A stretch of 32,843 nt of DNA from Exiguobacterium sp. TNDT2 (GTDB lineage: Bacteria; Bacillota; Bacilli; Exiguobacteriales; Exiguobacteriaceae), in NCBI RefSeq assembly GCF_003331145.1, contig NZ_QLVE01000008.1:1-32843 (forward strand). Direction: 5' to 3'. The translations under genes were made by a program, and so were the position numbers. Positions 16,408 to 24,310 of the stretch are shown here, piece after piece. Position 1 is the stretch's first letter, and each line of letters opens with the position of its first letter. The notes under the pieces are model-generated. The model had not been told where the DNA came from. It saw only the letters and a program-made list of their open reading frames with translations, and did no database searches.

Positions 16408-17332
16408 AGCGTGGGGTGATGAAATTAATCGTATAGAACGGGCTCGACTCTTCATTATAGACGAGACCGACCGACACGTGCGTGAAGCCATCTTTCAAGA
16501 TGTTCTCCCGGTGGCCGAGCGAATTCATCAGTCCCCAGTGGGCGTGGAAGACGCTCATCTGCCCCATCGCCAAGTTCTCTCCGGCAAGCGAGTAGGCGAT
16601 CCCAGCCTCGTTCATCCGCTCGAACGGGTCACGGCCCTCGGGATCGGTATGGCTGAAAAAGTTGTTTTGCGCCATGTTCTCACTATGGGCGCGCACGACC
16701 GGGAGCAGCGGTTCGTAATCGGCGAGCGCCGATAATCCGAACTTCTGACGGTCCCAATTCATGAGCATCCGCATCAACTGCTCGTTCGCGACGAGATTGT
16801 CTTCCGACACGTCGCCGTAATAGCCGTCGCTCGACTCCTCGACATCCCGGTCGACGGTGAGTACCGCCTTCAATGTGTCCCCGTCGTGTTGATCGAAGAA
16901 GAGCGTCACATAGTCGTCATCAATCGCGTATACGTCGAACGACGGATCGTCCGGAATCAAGTAGCGCTTCAACCCTTTGTTGTACGATTTGACCTCATCA
17001 AAACCGATTTGCTCGACTTGTTGTCGCGTCGTCTCGCCCACAATGAGCCCTTCAAAGATGCTCCCCGTCTCGAACTGATAATGGCCTTGCTTCGAACCGT
17101 CACCGTCGATCAACTCGAGGCTACGGTCCCCGTTCTTCTCGAGCAAGTACCAGTCATGCCCGGCATATTGGCTCGTAAATCGCGGCGCGTCGGTCGAACG
17201 TACCTGTTGTTCGTCCACCACTTCCGTCGACTTCACTTGCACGCTCGTCGGCGCCGACACGTTCGGCACTTCAAACTTCCAGGCCGCATACATGCCGATT
17301 GCGAGCAATAAAATCACTAGTTTACGAAACAT
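16406..17332 (-). CDS. CAP-domain (SCP/PR1-like) membrane-anchored protein
   Basis: A 308-residue protein with an N-terminal hydrophobic anchor or uncleaved signal (MFRKLVILLLAIGMYAAW). The middle part (about 75-185) has GLIVGETTRQQVEQIGF and VTLFFDQHDGDTLKAV, matching the CAP-associated N-terminal domain seen in Bacillus YlbC. The CAP domain follows: ANEQLMRMLMNWDRQKFGLSAL, RAHSENMAQNNFFSHTDPEG, AGENLAMG, and LGHRENILKDGFTHVSVGLVY. The conserved His/Glu cavity residues (SHTD, ENLA, HRENI) are present. Function is unknown but extracytoplasmic. The ATG at 17332 is preceded by AAAGGAG; the longer frame upstream overlaps the ohrR gene end and lacks support. Confidence 0.92.
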   Translation of the reverse strand: MFRKLVILLLAIGMYAAWKFEVPNVSAPTSVQVKSTEVVDEQQVRSTDAPRFTSQYAGHDWYLLEKNGDRSLELIDGDGSKQGHYQFETGSIFEGLIVGETTRQQVEQIGFDEVKSYNKGLKRYLIPDDPSFDVYAIDDDYVTLFFDQHDGDTLKAVLTVDRDVEESSDGYYGDVSEDNLVANEQLMRMLMNWDRQKFGLSALADYEPLLPVVRAHSENMAQNNFFSHTDPEGRDPFERMNEAGIAYSLAGENLAMGQMSVFHAHWGLMNSLGHRENILKDGFTHVSVGLVYNEESSPFYTINFITPR

Positions 17333-17351
17333 AGCGTCTCCTTTCGAACAT

Positions 17352-17798
17352 CTAACCTTCTCGCTCCCTGAAGTCACGCAACCGTGCCTTAATATCGATG
17401 AGCATCTCCATATAGGCGACATACGTCGCTTCATCTATATTCAGCATACCACTCACTTTGAGTGGAACCTCCTCGGCCTGCTCACGCAGTGCGCTCCCGA
17501 CAGGCGTGAGGGACAGGACAACTCGGCGCTCGTCATCGGTCGCCCGGATTTTTTCAACGTAATCGAGTTGCATCAGCCGCTTGACGAGCGGTGACAACGT
17601 CCCTGAATCGAGGGTCAGTCGGTCGCCTAGCTGCTTCATGTCAATATTGTCCTCTTCCCACAAGACGAGCATGACCAAATACTGGCTATATGTCAGGTTT
17701 AGCGGTGCCAAAATCGGGCGATATAATCTTGTAAGCTCTTTTGAAGCGGTATAGAGCTGAAAACAGATCTGTTGCTCTAATGTTAACGAACTTTTCAT
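17352..17798 (-). CDS. ohrR: organic hydroperoxide sensor OhrR (MarR family)
   Basis: A 148-residue winged-helix repressor that loses DNA binding when its reactive cysteine is oxidised by organic hydroperoxides. The sensor Cys12 lies in LEQQICFQLYTASKELTRLYRP, which closely follows Bacillus OhrR, as does LNLTYSQYLVMLVLWEED. The recognition region is DRLTLDSGTLSPLVKRL, and the wing carries DDERRVVLSLT. Only one clear cysteine is seen, so it is probably of the one-Cys class. It is divergent from ohr, with a palindromic operator between them, and presumably controls both. The ATG follows GGAGGA. The CAP gene starts 20 bases after its stop. Confidence 0.94.
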   Translation of the reverse strand: MKSSLTLEQQICFQLYTASKELTRLYRPILAPLNLTYSQYLVMLVLWEEDNIDMKQLGDRLTLDSGTLSPLVKRLMQLDYVEKIRATDDERRVVLSLTPVGSALREQAEEVPLKVSGMLNIDEATYVAYMEMLIDIKARLRDFREREG

Positions 17799-17837
17799 AG
17801 GATTTCCTCCGGCTATGGTATTAAGACAAGCATATCA

Positions 17838-17886
17838 TTTGCGTATCTATTTGACTGCTCTATAATTAGATTGTGCACAACTTAAT
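17838..17886 (+). promoter_or_regulatory. ohr promoter and OhrR operator candidate
   Basis: TTTGCG (17838-17843) and TATAAT (17861-17866) form a promoter with a 17-bp spacer. An imperfect 22-bp palindrome at 17865-17886, with perfect core TTGTGCACAA and ATTA/TAAT ends, overlaps the -10 and start point. It lies between ohrR and ohr, so it is the likely OhrR site. The core differs from the Bacillus TACAATT-AATTGTA operator. Confidence 0.65.
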
Positions 17887-17916
17887 CGTCTAAAAATGAA
17901 ATGGAGGAATTGAATC

Positions 17917-18330
17917 ATGAAATCCTTATTCACAGCTTCAGCAACTGCAGTCGGTGGCCGCGAAGGTCGCGTGACATCGACTGACGGAGTCATCGACTTG
18001 AACGTCTCTATGCCTGGTTCTAAAAACGCTGAGGAAGCGACGAACCCGGAACAACTTTTCGCAGCCGGTTACGCGGCATGTTTCGGTAGCGCCTTGAACC
18101 TCGTCATCGGCAAAGAACGCGTCAAGACAGACGGCACGAGCGTAACTGGTCATGTCACGCTCAACCAAAACGATGAAGGCTTCTTCATCTCAGTCGAACT
18201 CGAAGTCGAGATTAAAGGTGTCGACCAAGCGACGGCGGAACGTCTCGTCGAGGCGGCACACCAAGTCTGCCCGTATTCGAAAGCGACACGCGGCAACGTC
18301 GACGTCAAGTTGACTGCTAAAGCAGCATAA
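17917..18330 (+). CDS. ohr: organic hydroperoxide resistance protein Ohr
   Basis: Ohr is a thiol peroxidase of the OsmC/Ohr family that reduces organic hydroperoxides with lipoyl-protein electrons. The 137-residue length is typical. The catalytic cysteines are Cys55 in GYAACFGSAL and Cys118 in VCPYSKATRGN; the arginine in GGREGRV matches the conserved active-site Arg. It is divergent from ohrR across a palindromic operator and ends with a clear terminator (GCCCGC/GCGGGC plus Ts). The ATG follows GGAGG by 9 bases. Confidence 0.97.
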   Translation: MKSLFTASATAVGGREGRVTSTDGVIDLNVSMPGSKNAEEATNPEQLFAAGYAACFGSALNLVIGKERVKTDGTSVTGHVTLNQNDEGFFISVELEVEIKGVDQATAERLVEAAHQVCPYSKATRGNVDVKLTAKAA

Positions 18331-18337
18331 TTCGATG

Positions 18338-18362
18338 GCCCGCTTCCGAGCGGGCTTTTTTT
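18338..18362 (+). terminator. ohr terminator
   Basis: GCCCGC (18338-18343) and GCGGGC (18350-18355) form a 6-bp stem followed by seven T residues. Confidence 0.88.
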
Positions 18363-18421
18363 GCGTCCTGCTGAACGACAGAGTAGAATGAAAGAACGAT
18401 AGACATGAGAGGAGGCGGACG

Positions 18422-19279
18422 ATGTTCAAAGGCAAACGTAAATATGTAACGATCGGCCTCGGGGTCGCGTTTCTACTCGCCGCCTTCTATAACGGCCTGA
18501 CCGTCCGCAATTATGCGGTCGAATCCGACAAGCTCGAGGCGGGTCAATCATTTCGGGTCGTCCTATTGTCCGATTTGCATGGCTACTCGTACGGCGACGA
18601 CCAACGCGTCTTAATCGACAAAGTGCGAGAACAGGAACCGGATTTAATCGCCCTTCCCGGCGATATCCTCGACCGCTTCCGTTCCCCTGACGCCTCGTTC
18701 GAATTGATCGAGGGGCTACAAGGGATCGCGCCGATGTACTTTGTGACCGGAAACCACGAGATCGACGGCTCGGATGATTTCGTCCGCCACGACGTCAAGG
18801 ATGTGTTTCGTTCCTACGGCGTGATGGTGCTTGAGAACGAGACGAGCTCGGTCAACGTCAACGGTGTCGACATCCTTGTCGGCGGCCTTGAAGACCCGCT
18901 CCGGACGTACAATGAAAACATTTATGCCAGCTGGGAAGAGACTGCCTTGACCTCGCTCGGCGATGTCGACACCGAGACATTGTTCAGCCTGCTACTGTCA
19001 CACCGGGCCGAACAAGTCGACACATATGCCAGCTTGCCGTTTGACCTTGTTCTTTCAGGTCATGCCCACGGCGGACAAGTCCGAATTCCCTATTTATTGA
19101 ACGGGCTGTATGCGCCGGACCAAGGCTTCTTCCCGAAGTATGCCGGCGGTCTATATAAGCACGAGACGTTCACCCACGTCATCGGTCGCGGCTTCAACTA
19201 TAGCGTCAGTGTACCGCGTGTGTTCAATCCACCGGAGATTGTCGTCATCGACGTCATCGGGAAAGGGGCTTCCCAGTGA
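18422..19279 (+). CDS. metallophosphoesterase (YkuE/YaeI-like)
   Basis: A 285-residue calcineurin-like phosphoesterase with an N-terminal membrane anchor (about residues 8-24). The five metal-binding blocks are visible: LLSDLHG (D51, H53), LPGDILD, TGNHEIDG, LLSHRAE and LSGHAHGGQ. This set and length match YkuE/YaeI-type enzymes, proposed to act on UDP-sugar or lipid-linked phosphates at the membrane. The substrate is not fixed by sequence. GAGGAGG lies 6 bases before the ATG. It is ended by a hairpin overlapping the stop region. Confidence 0.92.
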   Translation: MFKGKRKYVTIGLGVAFLLAAFYNGLTVRNYAVESDKLEAGQSFRVVLLSDLHGYSYGDDQRVLIDKVREQEPDLIALPGDILDRFRSPDASFELIEGLQGIAPMYFVTGNHEIDGSDDFVRHDVKDVFRSYGVMVLENETSSVNVNGVDILVGGLEDPLRTYNENIYASWEETALTSLGDVDTETLFSLLLSHRAEQVDTYASLPFDLVLSGHAHGGQVRIPYLLNGLYAPDQGFFPKYAGGLYKHETFTHVIGRGFNYSVSVPRVFNPPEIVVIDVIGKGASQ

Positions 19280-19286
19280 GCCCCTT
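19263..19286 (+). terminator. metallophosphoesterase gene terminator
   Basis: AAGGGGCT (19263-19270) and AGCCCCTT (19279-19286) form an 8-bp stem followed by a T-rich stretch; the stop codon lies at the base of the loop. Confidence 0.8.
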
Positions 19287-19386
19287 TTCCTATTTTCCTC
19301 AAAATCGGATTCGCATGCATGCTGTACGGGTATAGTATCCATGTTGTGACTTACCTGTTTTTCTAAAAAAGGGAGGAAGTGGACAT

Positions 19387-20526
19387 ATGCGTGCTGTTAC
19401 CTATCAAGGAGCGAAGAACATCGAAGTCAAGGATGTGAAAGATCCGGAGATTGAGAACCGAGAAGAGATTATCGTCAAAATTACGTCAACGGCCATTTGC
19501 GGATCGGATTTGCATATTTACCAAGGAAATATGCCGACCCGTCACGGCTATGTGATCGGTCACGAGCCGATGGGAATTGTCGAAGAGGTCGGTCCCGATG
19601 TGACGAAAGTGAAGAAAGGTGACCGTGTCGTCTTACCATTCAACGTTTCTTGCGGTCACTGTTACTACTGTGAACATGAAATGGAGAGCCAATGCGATAA
19701 CTCGAACCATGCTCCTCATACCGATGCAGGCGGCTACTTCGGTTTCACGGAGCAGTTCGGGAACCATCCAGGGGGCCAGGCCGAGTACTTAAAAGTGCCA
19801 TATGGAAACTTCATGCCGCTTGTTATCCCAGAGTCATGTGAACTAGACGACGAGGCACTCTTGTTCTTGTCGGACGTTATTCCGACAGCATGGTGGAGTC
19901 TAGAGAATGCCGGTATGAAAGCGGGAGACACGGTCGTCATCCTCGGATCGGGGCCGGTCGGTCTGATGACGCAAAAGCTCGCCTGGGTGCGTGGTGCGAA
20001 ACGCGTCATCGCCGTCGACCCGGAAATCTACCGGTTGAACCGGGCTAAACTCTCTAACAATGTCGAGACCGTGTTGATGAAAGACCCGATCGATACTGGC
20101 AAGTATATTTATGAAATTACAAACGGCGGGGCTGACGTGGTCATCGATTGTGTCGGATTCGACGGAAAAAAATCACCGATTGAGAAAGTCGAACAAAAGT
20201 TGATGGTCCAAGGAGGAACCCTCAGCGCCATCAAAGTCGCGAAAGAAGCGGTGCGTAAGTTCGGTACCGTACAATTGACAGGGATTTACGCGATGAACTA
20301 CAACCAGTTCCCGCTCGGTGATTTCTTTACCCGAAACGTCAGCATTCGGACGGGACAAGCGCCGGTCATTCACTATATGCCCGAGCTGTTCCAAATGATC
20401 GTCGACAAGAAGTTCGACCCGACCGATATCATCACGCACCGTCTGCCGCTCGAGCAGGCAGCTGATGCGTACAAGATGTTCAATGATCATTTGGACGACT
20501 GTGTCAAAGTCGTCTTGAAACCATAA
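19387..20526 (+). CDS. zinc-dependent alcohol/formaldehyde dehydrogenase
   Basis: A medium-chain NAD-dependent dehydrogenase of 379 residues, related to glutathione-independent formaldehyde dehydrogenases and Bacillus YycR-type enzymes. The catalytic zinc site uses Cys38 (ICGSDLH) and His59-Glu60 (GHEPMG). The structural zinc site has Cys89, 92, 95 and 103 (CGHCYYCEHEMESQC). The cofactor fold is marked by VVILGSGPVGLMTQ and the acidic VDPE that follows, indicating NAD. The insertion around 105-130 (HAPHTDAGGYFGF) is typical of this subgroup. The natural substrate is not fixed; short aldehydes or alcohols are likely. GGGAGG precedes the ATG. It is monocistronic with a strong terminator. Confidence 0.93.
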   Translation: MRAVTYQGAKNIEVKDVKDPEIENREEIIVKITSTAICGSDLHIYQGNMPTRHGYVIGHEPMGIVEEVGPDVTKVKKGDRVVLPFNVSCGHCYYCEHEMESQCDNSNHAPHTDAGGYFGFTEQFGNHPGGQAEYLKVPYGNFMPLVIPESCELDDEALLFLSDVIPTAWWSLENAGMKAGDTVVILGSGPVGLMTQKLAWVRGAKRVIAVDPEIYRLNRAKLSNNVETVLMKDPIDTGKYIYEITNGGADVVIDCVGFDGKKSPIEKVEQKLMVQGGTLSAIKVAKEAVRKFGTVQLTGIYAMNYNQFPLGDFFTRNVSIRTGQAPVIHYMPELFQMIVDKKFDPTDIITHRLPLEQAADAYKMFNDHLDDCVKVVLKP

Positions 20527-20529
20527 CGA

Positions 20530-20561
20530 AAGCGGTCCCCGACTCTTGTCAGGGACCGCTT
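20530..20561. terminator. bidirectional terminator, dehydrogenase and CDF genes
   Basis: AAGCGGTCCC (20530-20539) and GGGACCGCTT (20552-20561) form a perfect 10-bp stem followed by TGTTTATTT on plus. The convergent CDF gene ends just beyond it. Confidence 0.88.
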
Positions 20562-20567
20562 GTTTAT

Positions 20568-21479
20568 TTACCAGATCGTCCGTTCTTCGCAACATTGTGC
20601 TTCCCGTTCGATTTGAACGGTCGAACGCTCGAACGTGGCGAACTGTCGGATTCGTTTCGTCACCTCACGCAAGACGCGCTGGTCGTCCGTGTCTGCCCCG
20701 ATCAAGACGTGGCACGTGACGGCGAGTTCGTTCGATGAGATTGACCAGACATGTAAGTCATGGACTTCTTTGACGCCATCGACGCCACCGAGTTCACGTT
20801 GCATCGCCACGACGTCGATTTGGTCGGGTGTCCCTTCCATCAAAATATGGATCGCCTCCCGCGTCACGCGGTAGCCGCTCAACAAAATCAGGACAGCGAC
20901 GAACAGACTCGCGATCGGGTCGGCAAGTGTCCATCCGAACGCCATGATCAATACGGCCGCCGTGATGGCACCGACCGAGCCGAGCAAATCGCCGAACACG
21001 TGCAACAGTGCACTGCGGACGTTCAAGTTGTCACGTTCACCCCTCATGAGCAGCCAGGCCGCGAGTACGTTGACGAGCAGCCCGATGATGGCGACCGTGA
21101 GCATGCCCCCGCTCAAAATCTCAGGTGGGGCGAACAAGCGCTGATACGCCTCGATGATAATGTAGATGGATATGACGAGTAGCGTCAATCCGTTGACGAA
21201 TGCCGCCAAAATCTCGAACCGCCGATAGCCGAACGTGCGCTCCGGCGTCGCCTGCCGTTCCCCGAACCGCACGGCGAGAAAACTAAGACCGAGCGCGGCT
21301 GCGTCACTGAGCATGTGGCCTGCATCCGACAAGAGCGCCAAACTGTTCGTCCATAATCCGCCGATGACCTCGACGACCATGAACGTCGCAATCAGGACGA
21401 ACGACCAGAATAATGCCCGTTGGTTCGTCGTATGGTGATGATGGTGGTCATGTCCGTGGTGATCGTGATGTGCACCCAT
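20568..21479 (-). CDS. czcD: CDF family cation efflux transporter (CzcD-type)
   Basis: A 303-residue zinc/cobalt/cadmium exporter with six membrane helices and a cytoplasmic C-terminal domain. The N-terminus is a metal-binding histidine run (HHDHHGHDHHHHH). The transport site has DAGHMLSDAAAL in helix 2 and LLHVFGDLLGS in helix 5, the paired HxxxD motifs. The C-terminal domain (VDGVKEVHDLHVWSISS) is typical of CzcD/ZitB. The ATG at 21479 has GAGGAGG upstream; a longer frame would run across the operator palindrome. A perfect inverted repeat lies 45 bases upstream, suggesting control by a metal-sensing repressor. Confidence 0.94.
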   Translation of the reverse strand: MGAHHDHHGHDHHHHHTTNQRALFWSFVLIATFMVVEVIGGLWTNSLALLSDAGHMLSDAAALGLSFLAVRFGERQATPERTFGYRRFEILAAFVNGLTLLVISIYIIIEAYQRLFAPPEILSGGMLTVAIIGLLVNVLAAWLLMRGERDNLNVRSALLHVFGDLLGSVGAITAAVLIMAFGWTLADPIASLFVAVLILLSGYRVTREAIHILMEGTPDQIDVVAMQRELGGVDGVKEVHDLHVWSISSNELAVTCHVLIGADTDDQRVLREVTKRIRQFATFERSTVQIEREAQCCEERTIW

Positions 21480-21523
21480 ACCATCCCCTCCTCTCCCTTT
21501 CATTCTATACCTTTCTCCCTTAA

Positions 21524-21545
21524 CATTCAAACTTTCGTTTGAATG
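21524..21545. promoter_or_regulatory. perfect palindrome upstream of CDF exporter
   Basis: CATTCAAAC (21524-21532) and GTTTGAATG (21537-21545) are perfect 9-bp inverted repeats separated by TTTC. The shape fits an ArsR/SmtB (CzrA-like) metal-sensor operator. No such regulator gene is visible in the window. Confidence 0.6.
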
Positions 21546-21552
21546 AATACAT

Positions 21553-21588
21553 AAAAACAATCGCCGAAAGGGATGTCCTCTCGACGAT
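21553..21588 (-). terminator. terminator of SH3-like protein gene
   Basis: On the minus strand an interrupted stem (ATCG/CGAT outer, CGAGAGG/CCTTTCG inner with a G-U) is followed by TTGTTTTTAT. Confidence 0.65.
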
Positions 21589-21593
21589 CGTCA

Positions 21594-22370
21594 TTATTTT
21601 TGTTCGAGCCGGACCCGCATGACCCCGTCATATGGGAACAACTTCAATTGTCGCGTCTCGCCCTCATACCAACTGCCGGCATTTTGACTGCTCGTCGCCG
21701 TCATATCAGGCGTCGCGACCGCTTGGCGGTCCCAGTCGATCGCCTTCACCTGCTGGTCACGCACCATCAAGAAGAAACCGTCATAGAAATGATATTCGTT
21801 CACTTGGTCACGCTGGACCGCTTTCGGGGCCCCGAGCGTGGCGCGGACGCTCGAGATATCTTGTCCGAGCCATTCAAGCGTCGCCTGGTCGGCCGTGGGG
21901 ACGACCGTTTTCCAGGCCGCGGTCACATCTTCGTCCGAGACACTCGTCGCTTCCTTCGTCACTTGCGCTTCCGTCACCCAACCGATCGTCCGCTCGTTCA
22001 ATTGGAGCTTGACGAAACCACTGACGGCCTCGAGTTGTTCGAAACGGTCGCCGAGGTCGGCCTCATAGATGACCGTCACCCGGTCATCGGCGAACACTTT
22101 CGTATACGGTGCCGCGATATAGACGTACGTTCCATCGGTCTCCTCTGCCTTCGCTTCCGCTTCGGTCTCCTCGGTTTTTTCTGATTCACTGTCGACCGAT
22201 TCGGTTGCAATGTCATCTGTCTCCGGCAACGCCGATTTCTTCGTGTCCATGAGGGCCGCGAAGGCGATGACGCCGACAAGTGAAGCGATTAATGCGATGA
22301 CCGTCGCCGTTTGCCATAACCGCTTCCGTTTCCGTGATGCGGCCCGTGATGCCCGAACTTCTTCTTTCAT
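21594..22370 (-). CDS. membrane-anchored protein with SH3-like domain
   Basis: A 258-residue protein with a basic cytoplasmic tail (KEEVRASRAASRKRKR), one membrane helix (about 18-41), an acidic Glu/Thr/Ala-rich stalk (50-78) and extracytoplasmic domains. Residues about 80-138 look like a bacterial SH3-type fold (YVYIAAPYTKVFADDRVTVIYEADLGDRFEQLEAVSGFVKLQL then IGWV). The C-terminal part (WLGQDISSVRATLGAPKAVQ; FYDGFFLMVRDQQVKAIDWD) resembles the repeat seen in the CAP-associated domain, a weak similarity by eye. A cell-wall sensing or binding role is plausible, but unproven. It starts 12 bases after the ABC-F gene stop, so it is likely co-transcribed with it. Confidence 0.75.
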   Translation of the reverse strand: MKEEVRASRAASRKRKRLWQTATVIALIASLVGVIAFAALMDTKKSALPETDDIATESVDSESEKTEETEAEAKAEETDGTYVYIAAPYTKVFADDRVTVIYEADLGDRFEQLEAVSGFVKLQLNERTIGWVTEAQVTKEATSVSDEDVTAAWKTVVPTADQATLEWLGQDISSVRATLGAPKAVQRDQVNEYHFYDGFFLMVRDQQVKAIDWDRQAVATPDMTATSSQNAGSWYEGETRQLKLFPYDGVMRVRLEQK

Positions 22371-22382
22371 GTGATTCCACCC

Positions 22383-24077
22383 CTATTTGTTTCGTCTATT
22401 CTGTTCGGATTCGGCAAGGGGGATGCCGTTTCCTGCCTCGTCGAAGAAAATATACGGTTCGCTCGTCAATGTCTCAAGCGTCTGGAGCGTCGCGTCAACG
22501 TCGACCGGCTTCGTATCTCCGGACTCGAGAATGCGCACCGTCTCCCCGAGCTCGATCGTCCGGTCCGTCAAGCGGTGGAACGTCCGGTCATGCGAGATGA
22601 GAATCAATCCGCCTCGATACACCTCTAGCGCGGCCTCGATTTGTTCTCGTGTCGCCACGTCCAAATAGTTCGTCGGCTCATCGAGGGCGAGCAGGTCCGC
22701 GTCCGAGAAGTACAAGATGAGAAAAGCGATTCGGCACTTCTCACCCATGCTCGCGTCACGGATCGGCTTATATACTTCATCGCGACGGAACAAAAAGTGT
22801 GCGAGCAGCGTCCGCGCTTCCGTCTCCGTGATGTCACTCTCGGTCAGGAGCGCGTCGAGCAACGTCCCGTCTTTCGGCAATCGGGCGAGCGTCTGCGAGA
22901 AGTAGCCGATTTTCAGTTTCGGGTGACGATGAATCCGACCTGACGTCGGGACGAGTTCACCTGTCAACAGTTTCAACAGCGTCGTCTTCCCGCTCCCGTT
23001 CGACCCGACGATCGAGATACGGTCACCTCGATTCACCGTGAACGAAAGTCTCTCAAAAAGAGGCGCCTCATAACCGAACGAGACGTCGTCGACCGTGATC
23101 CACGTCTTCGCCTCGAGCGGGTCGGCTTGGAAACGGACGGAGACGTGGGTCGCGTCTTTTGGTCGATCGGGCCGAGAACCTTCGAGTTGCTCGAGCTTAC
23201 GTTCCCTTGCCTTCATCTTGACGGCGAGGTTCGCTGCGCCTTTTTGCGCGCCTGGACTCCGCACGCTCGCCGTCGCCTGCGCTTTCAAATGCCAGCCCTT
23301 GTATTGGGCGATCATATCGAGCAGCTCCGACTTCCGCGCCATATAGCGGGCATGGGCCCGCTCGTCGCGTACCCGTTCCTCGGCCTTCTGCTGTTTATAC
23401 GCCGTATAGTTACCCGGATAGCGGACGACTTTCCCTGCATCCAATTCAAGGATGACCGTCGCGATGTCATCGATAAACTTTCGGTCGTGGGAGATGACGA
23501 GCACCGTCCCCGGTAACTCGTTCACCCAGCGCGTCAGCCACTCAATCGAATCCAAATCGAGATGGTTCGTCGGCTCGTCCAAGAGGACGATGTCGACGTG
23601 TCGCATCGTGAGCCGGGCAAGTTGGGCCCGTGTCTGTTCACCGCCGCTCAACTCGCGGAGCCGAGTCGCTTCATACCCGTTGAGACCGAGCCGTTTGAGC
23701 GCCTGTCTCGCTTCAAGCTCGAGTCCGAAGGCGTCGGTCGCGAGCGCCTCGTCGTATGCTTCAAGCACGCGCGCCGTGTCACCTGATGTGACATCCATGT
23801 AGAGCGGATAGCGCTGCGGGTCGCCTTGCATGACGTAGTCCAGCGCAGTCTCTTCTCCGTCAAACACCGTCTGTTTGACGACACCGACCGAACCTAAGAC
23901 GTCGATCGTGCCTGCCTGTGGGGTCAGCTCGCCGATAAGCAGCTTGAACAGCGTCGTCTTGCCGGACCCGTTCTGTCCGAATAAGATGGCCCGTTCTGCT
24001 GCCGCCACGTCGAACGAGACGTTATCGAATAATGGTTGCCGGTCGTGGTCGAACCGGACTTGTTGGATTGATAACAT
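22383..24077 (-). CDS. ABC-F ATPase, likely ribosome-protection type
   Basis: A 564-residue soluble protein with two ABC domains and no membrane domain, the ABC-F plan of proteins that bind the ribosomal E site. The first domain has Walker A GQNGSGKTT near 35, LSGGEQTRAQLARL near 143 and IVLLDEPTNHLD. A basic, Lys/Glu-rich linker follows (about 210-300, with YKQQKAEERVRDERAHARYM). The second domain has Walker A GSNGSGKTT near 355, a degenerate signature (SMGEKCRIAFL) and LLALDEPTNYLD. The region 245-290 may be the antibiotic-resistance arm. The leader with mini-ORFs and a terminator (24118-24276) supports antibiotic-inducible control, as known for VmlR-, Vga- and Msr-type proteins; the drug class is not predictable by eye. 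The SH3-like gene follows. Confidence 0.9.
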   Translation of the reverse strand: MLSIQQVRFDHDRQPLFDNVSFDVAAAERAILFGQNGSGKTTLFKLLIGELTPQAGTIDVLGSVGVVKQTVFDGEETALDYVMQGDPQRYPLYMDVTSGDTARVLEAYDEALATDAFGLELEARQALKRLGLNGYEATRLRELSGGEQTRAQLARLTMRHVDIVLLDEPTNHLDLDSIEWLTRWVNELPGTVLVISHDRKFIDDIATVILELDAGKVVRYPGNYTAYKQQKAEERVRDERAHARYMARKSELLDMIAQYKGWHLKAQATASVRSPGAQKGAANLAVKMKARERKLEQLEGSRPDRPKDATHVSVRFQADPLEAKTWITVDDVSFGYEAPLFERLSFTVNRGDRISIVGSNGSGKTTLLKLLTGELVPTSGRIHRHPKLKIGYFSQTLARLPKDGTLLDALLTESDITETEARTLLAHFLFRRDEVYKPIRDASMGEKCRIAFLILYFSDADLLALDEPTNYLDVATREQIEAALEVYRGGLILISHDRTFHRLTDRTIELGETVRILESGDTKPVDVDATLQTLETLTSEPYIFFDEAGNGIPLAESEQNRRNK

Positions 24078-24117
24078 ATTGTTTCACCTCGCTAATTGTT
24101 CGGATACGCGATGAAAC

Positions 24118-24149
24118 AAAAAACACCATCCGCTCAAAAGCGATGGTGT
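24118..24149 (-). terminator. leader terminator (attenuator) of ABC-F gene
   Basis: On the minus strand ACACCATCGCT pairs with AGCG-GATGGTGT (one bulged G) over an approximately 11-bp stem, TTTG loop, followed by six T residues. It lies about 40 bases upstream of the ABC-F start codon, in the 5' leader, where a terminator makes sense only as an attenuator. Confidence 0.8.
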
Positions 24150-24208
24150 GAAGAGCTCCGGTCAAGCGGAAAGAAGGGTTACCCCCGTAGCCTGAAATTG
24201 GACACACT

Positions 24209-24250
24209 TCACCCGTGACCGTTCGTGCGAACAGTGATGATTCGTTTCAT
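24209..24250 (-). CDS. leader mini-ORF 2 (13 aa)
   Basis: MKRIITVRTNGHG then TGA, starting at the ATG that overlaps the stop of mini-ORF 1 (TGATG). It can be translated by re-initiation. Its stop codon lies in a segment (minus strand GTGAAG) that can pair with CTTCAC at the base of the terminator stem, giving a possible antiterminator. This is read from the sequence, not tested. Confidence 0.4.
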   Translation of the reverse strand: MKRIITVRTNGHG

Positions 24251-24276
24251 CAGTTGAGTGCGTGTGACTTTTTCAT
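24250..24276 (-). CDS. leader mini-ORF 1 (8 aa)
   Basis: MKKSHALN then TGA, with AAAGGAAGG 11 bases upstream of the ATG. It lies between the promoter candidate and the leader terminator of the ABC-F gene, the usual place for an attenuation leader peptide on which drug-bound ribosomes stall. Confidence 0.5.
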   Translation of the reverse strand: MKKSHALN

Positions 24277-24310
24277 GGCACGATGTACCTTCCTTTCCTA
24301 AGTTACTGCC

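Noticed and set aside
19313-19333. GCATGCATGC palindrome and GGGTAT, possible sigma-B promoter before the dehydrogenase
   Set aside because: There is no GTTT-type -35 at the required distance, so GGGTAT alone is not enough; the palindrome is only alternating GC/AT.
24022-24207. Frame of about 61 codons starting at a GTG in the ABC-F leader and overlapping the ABC-F start
   Set aside because: It runs through the attenuator terminator and into the ABC-F gene in another frame, has no ribosome binding site and an unlikely composition.
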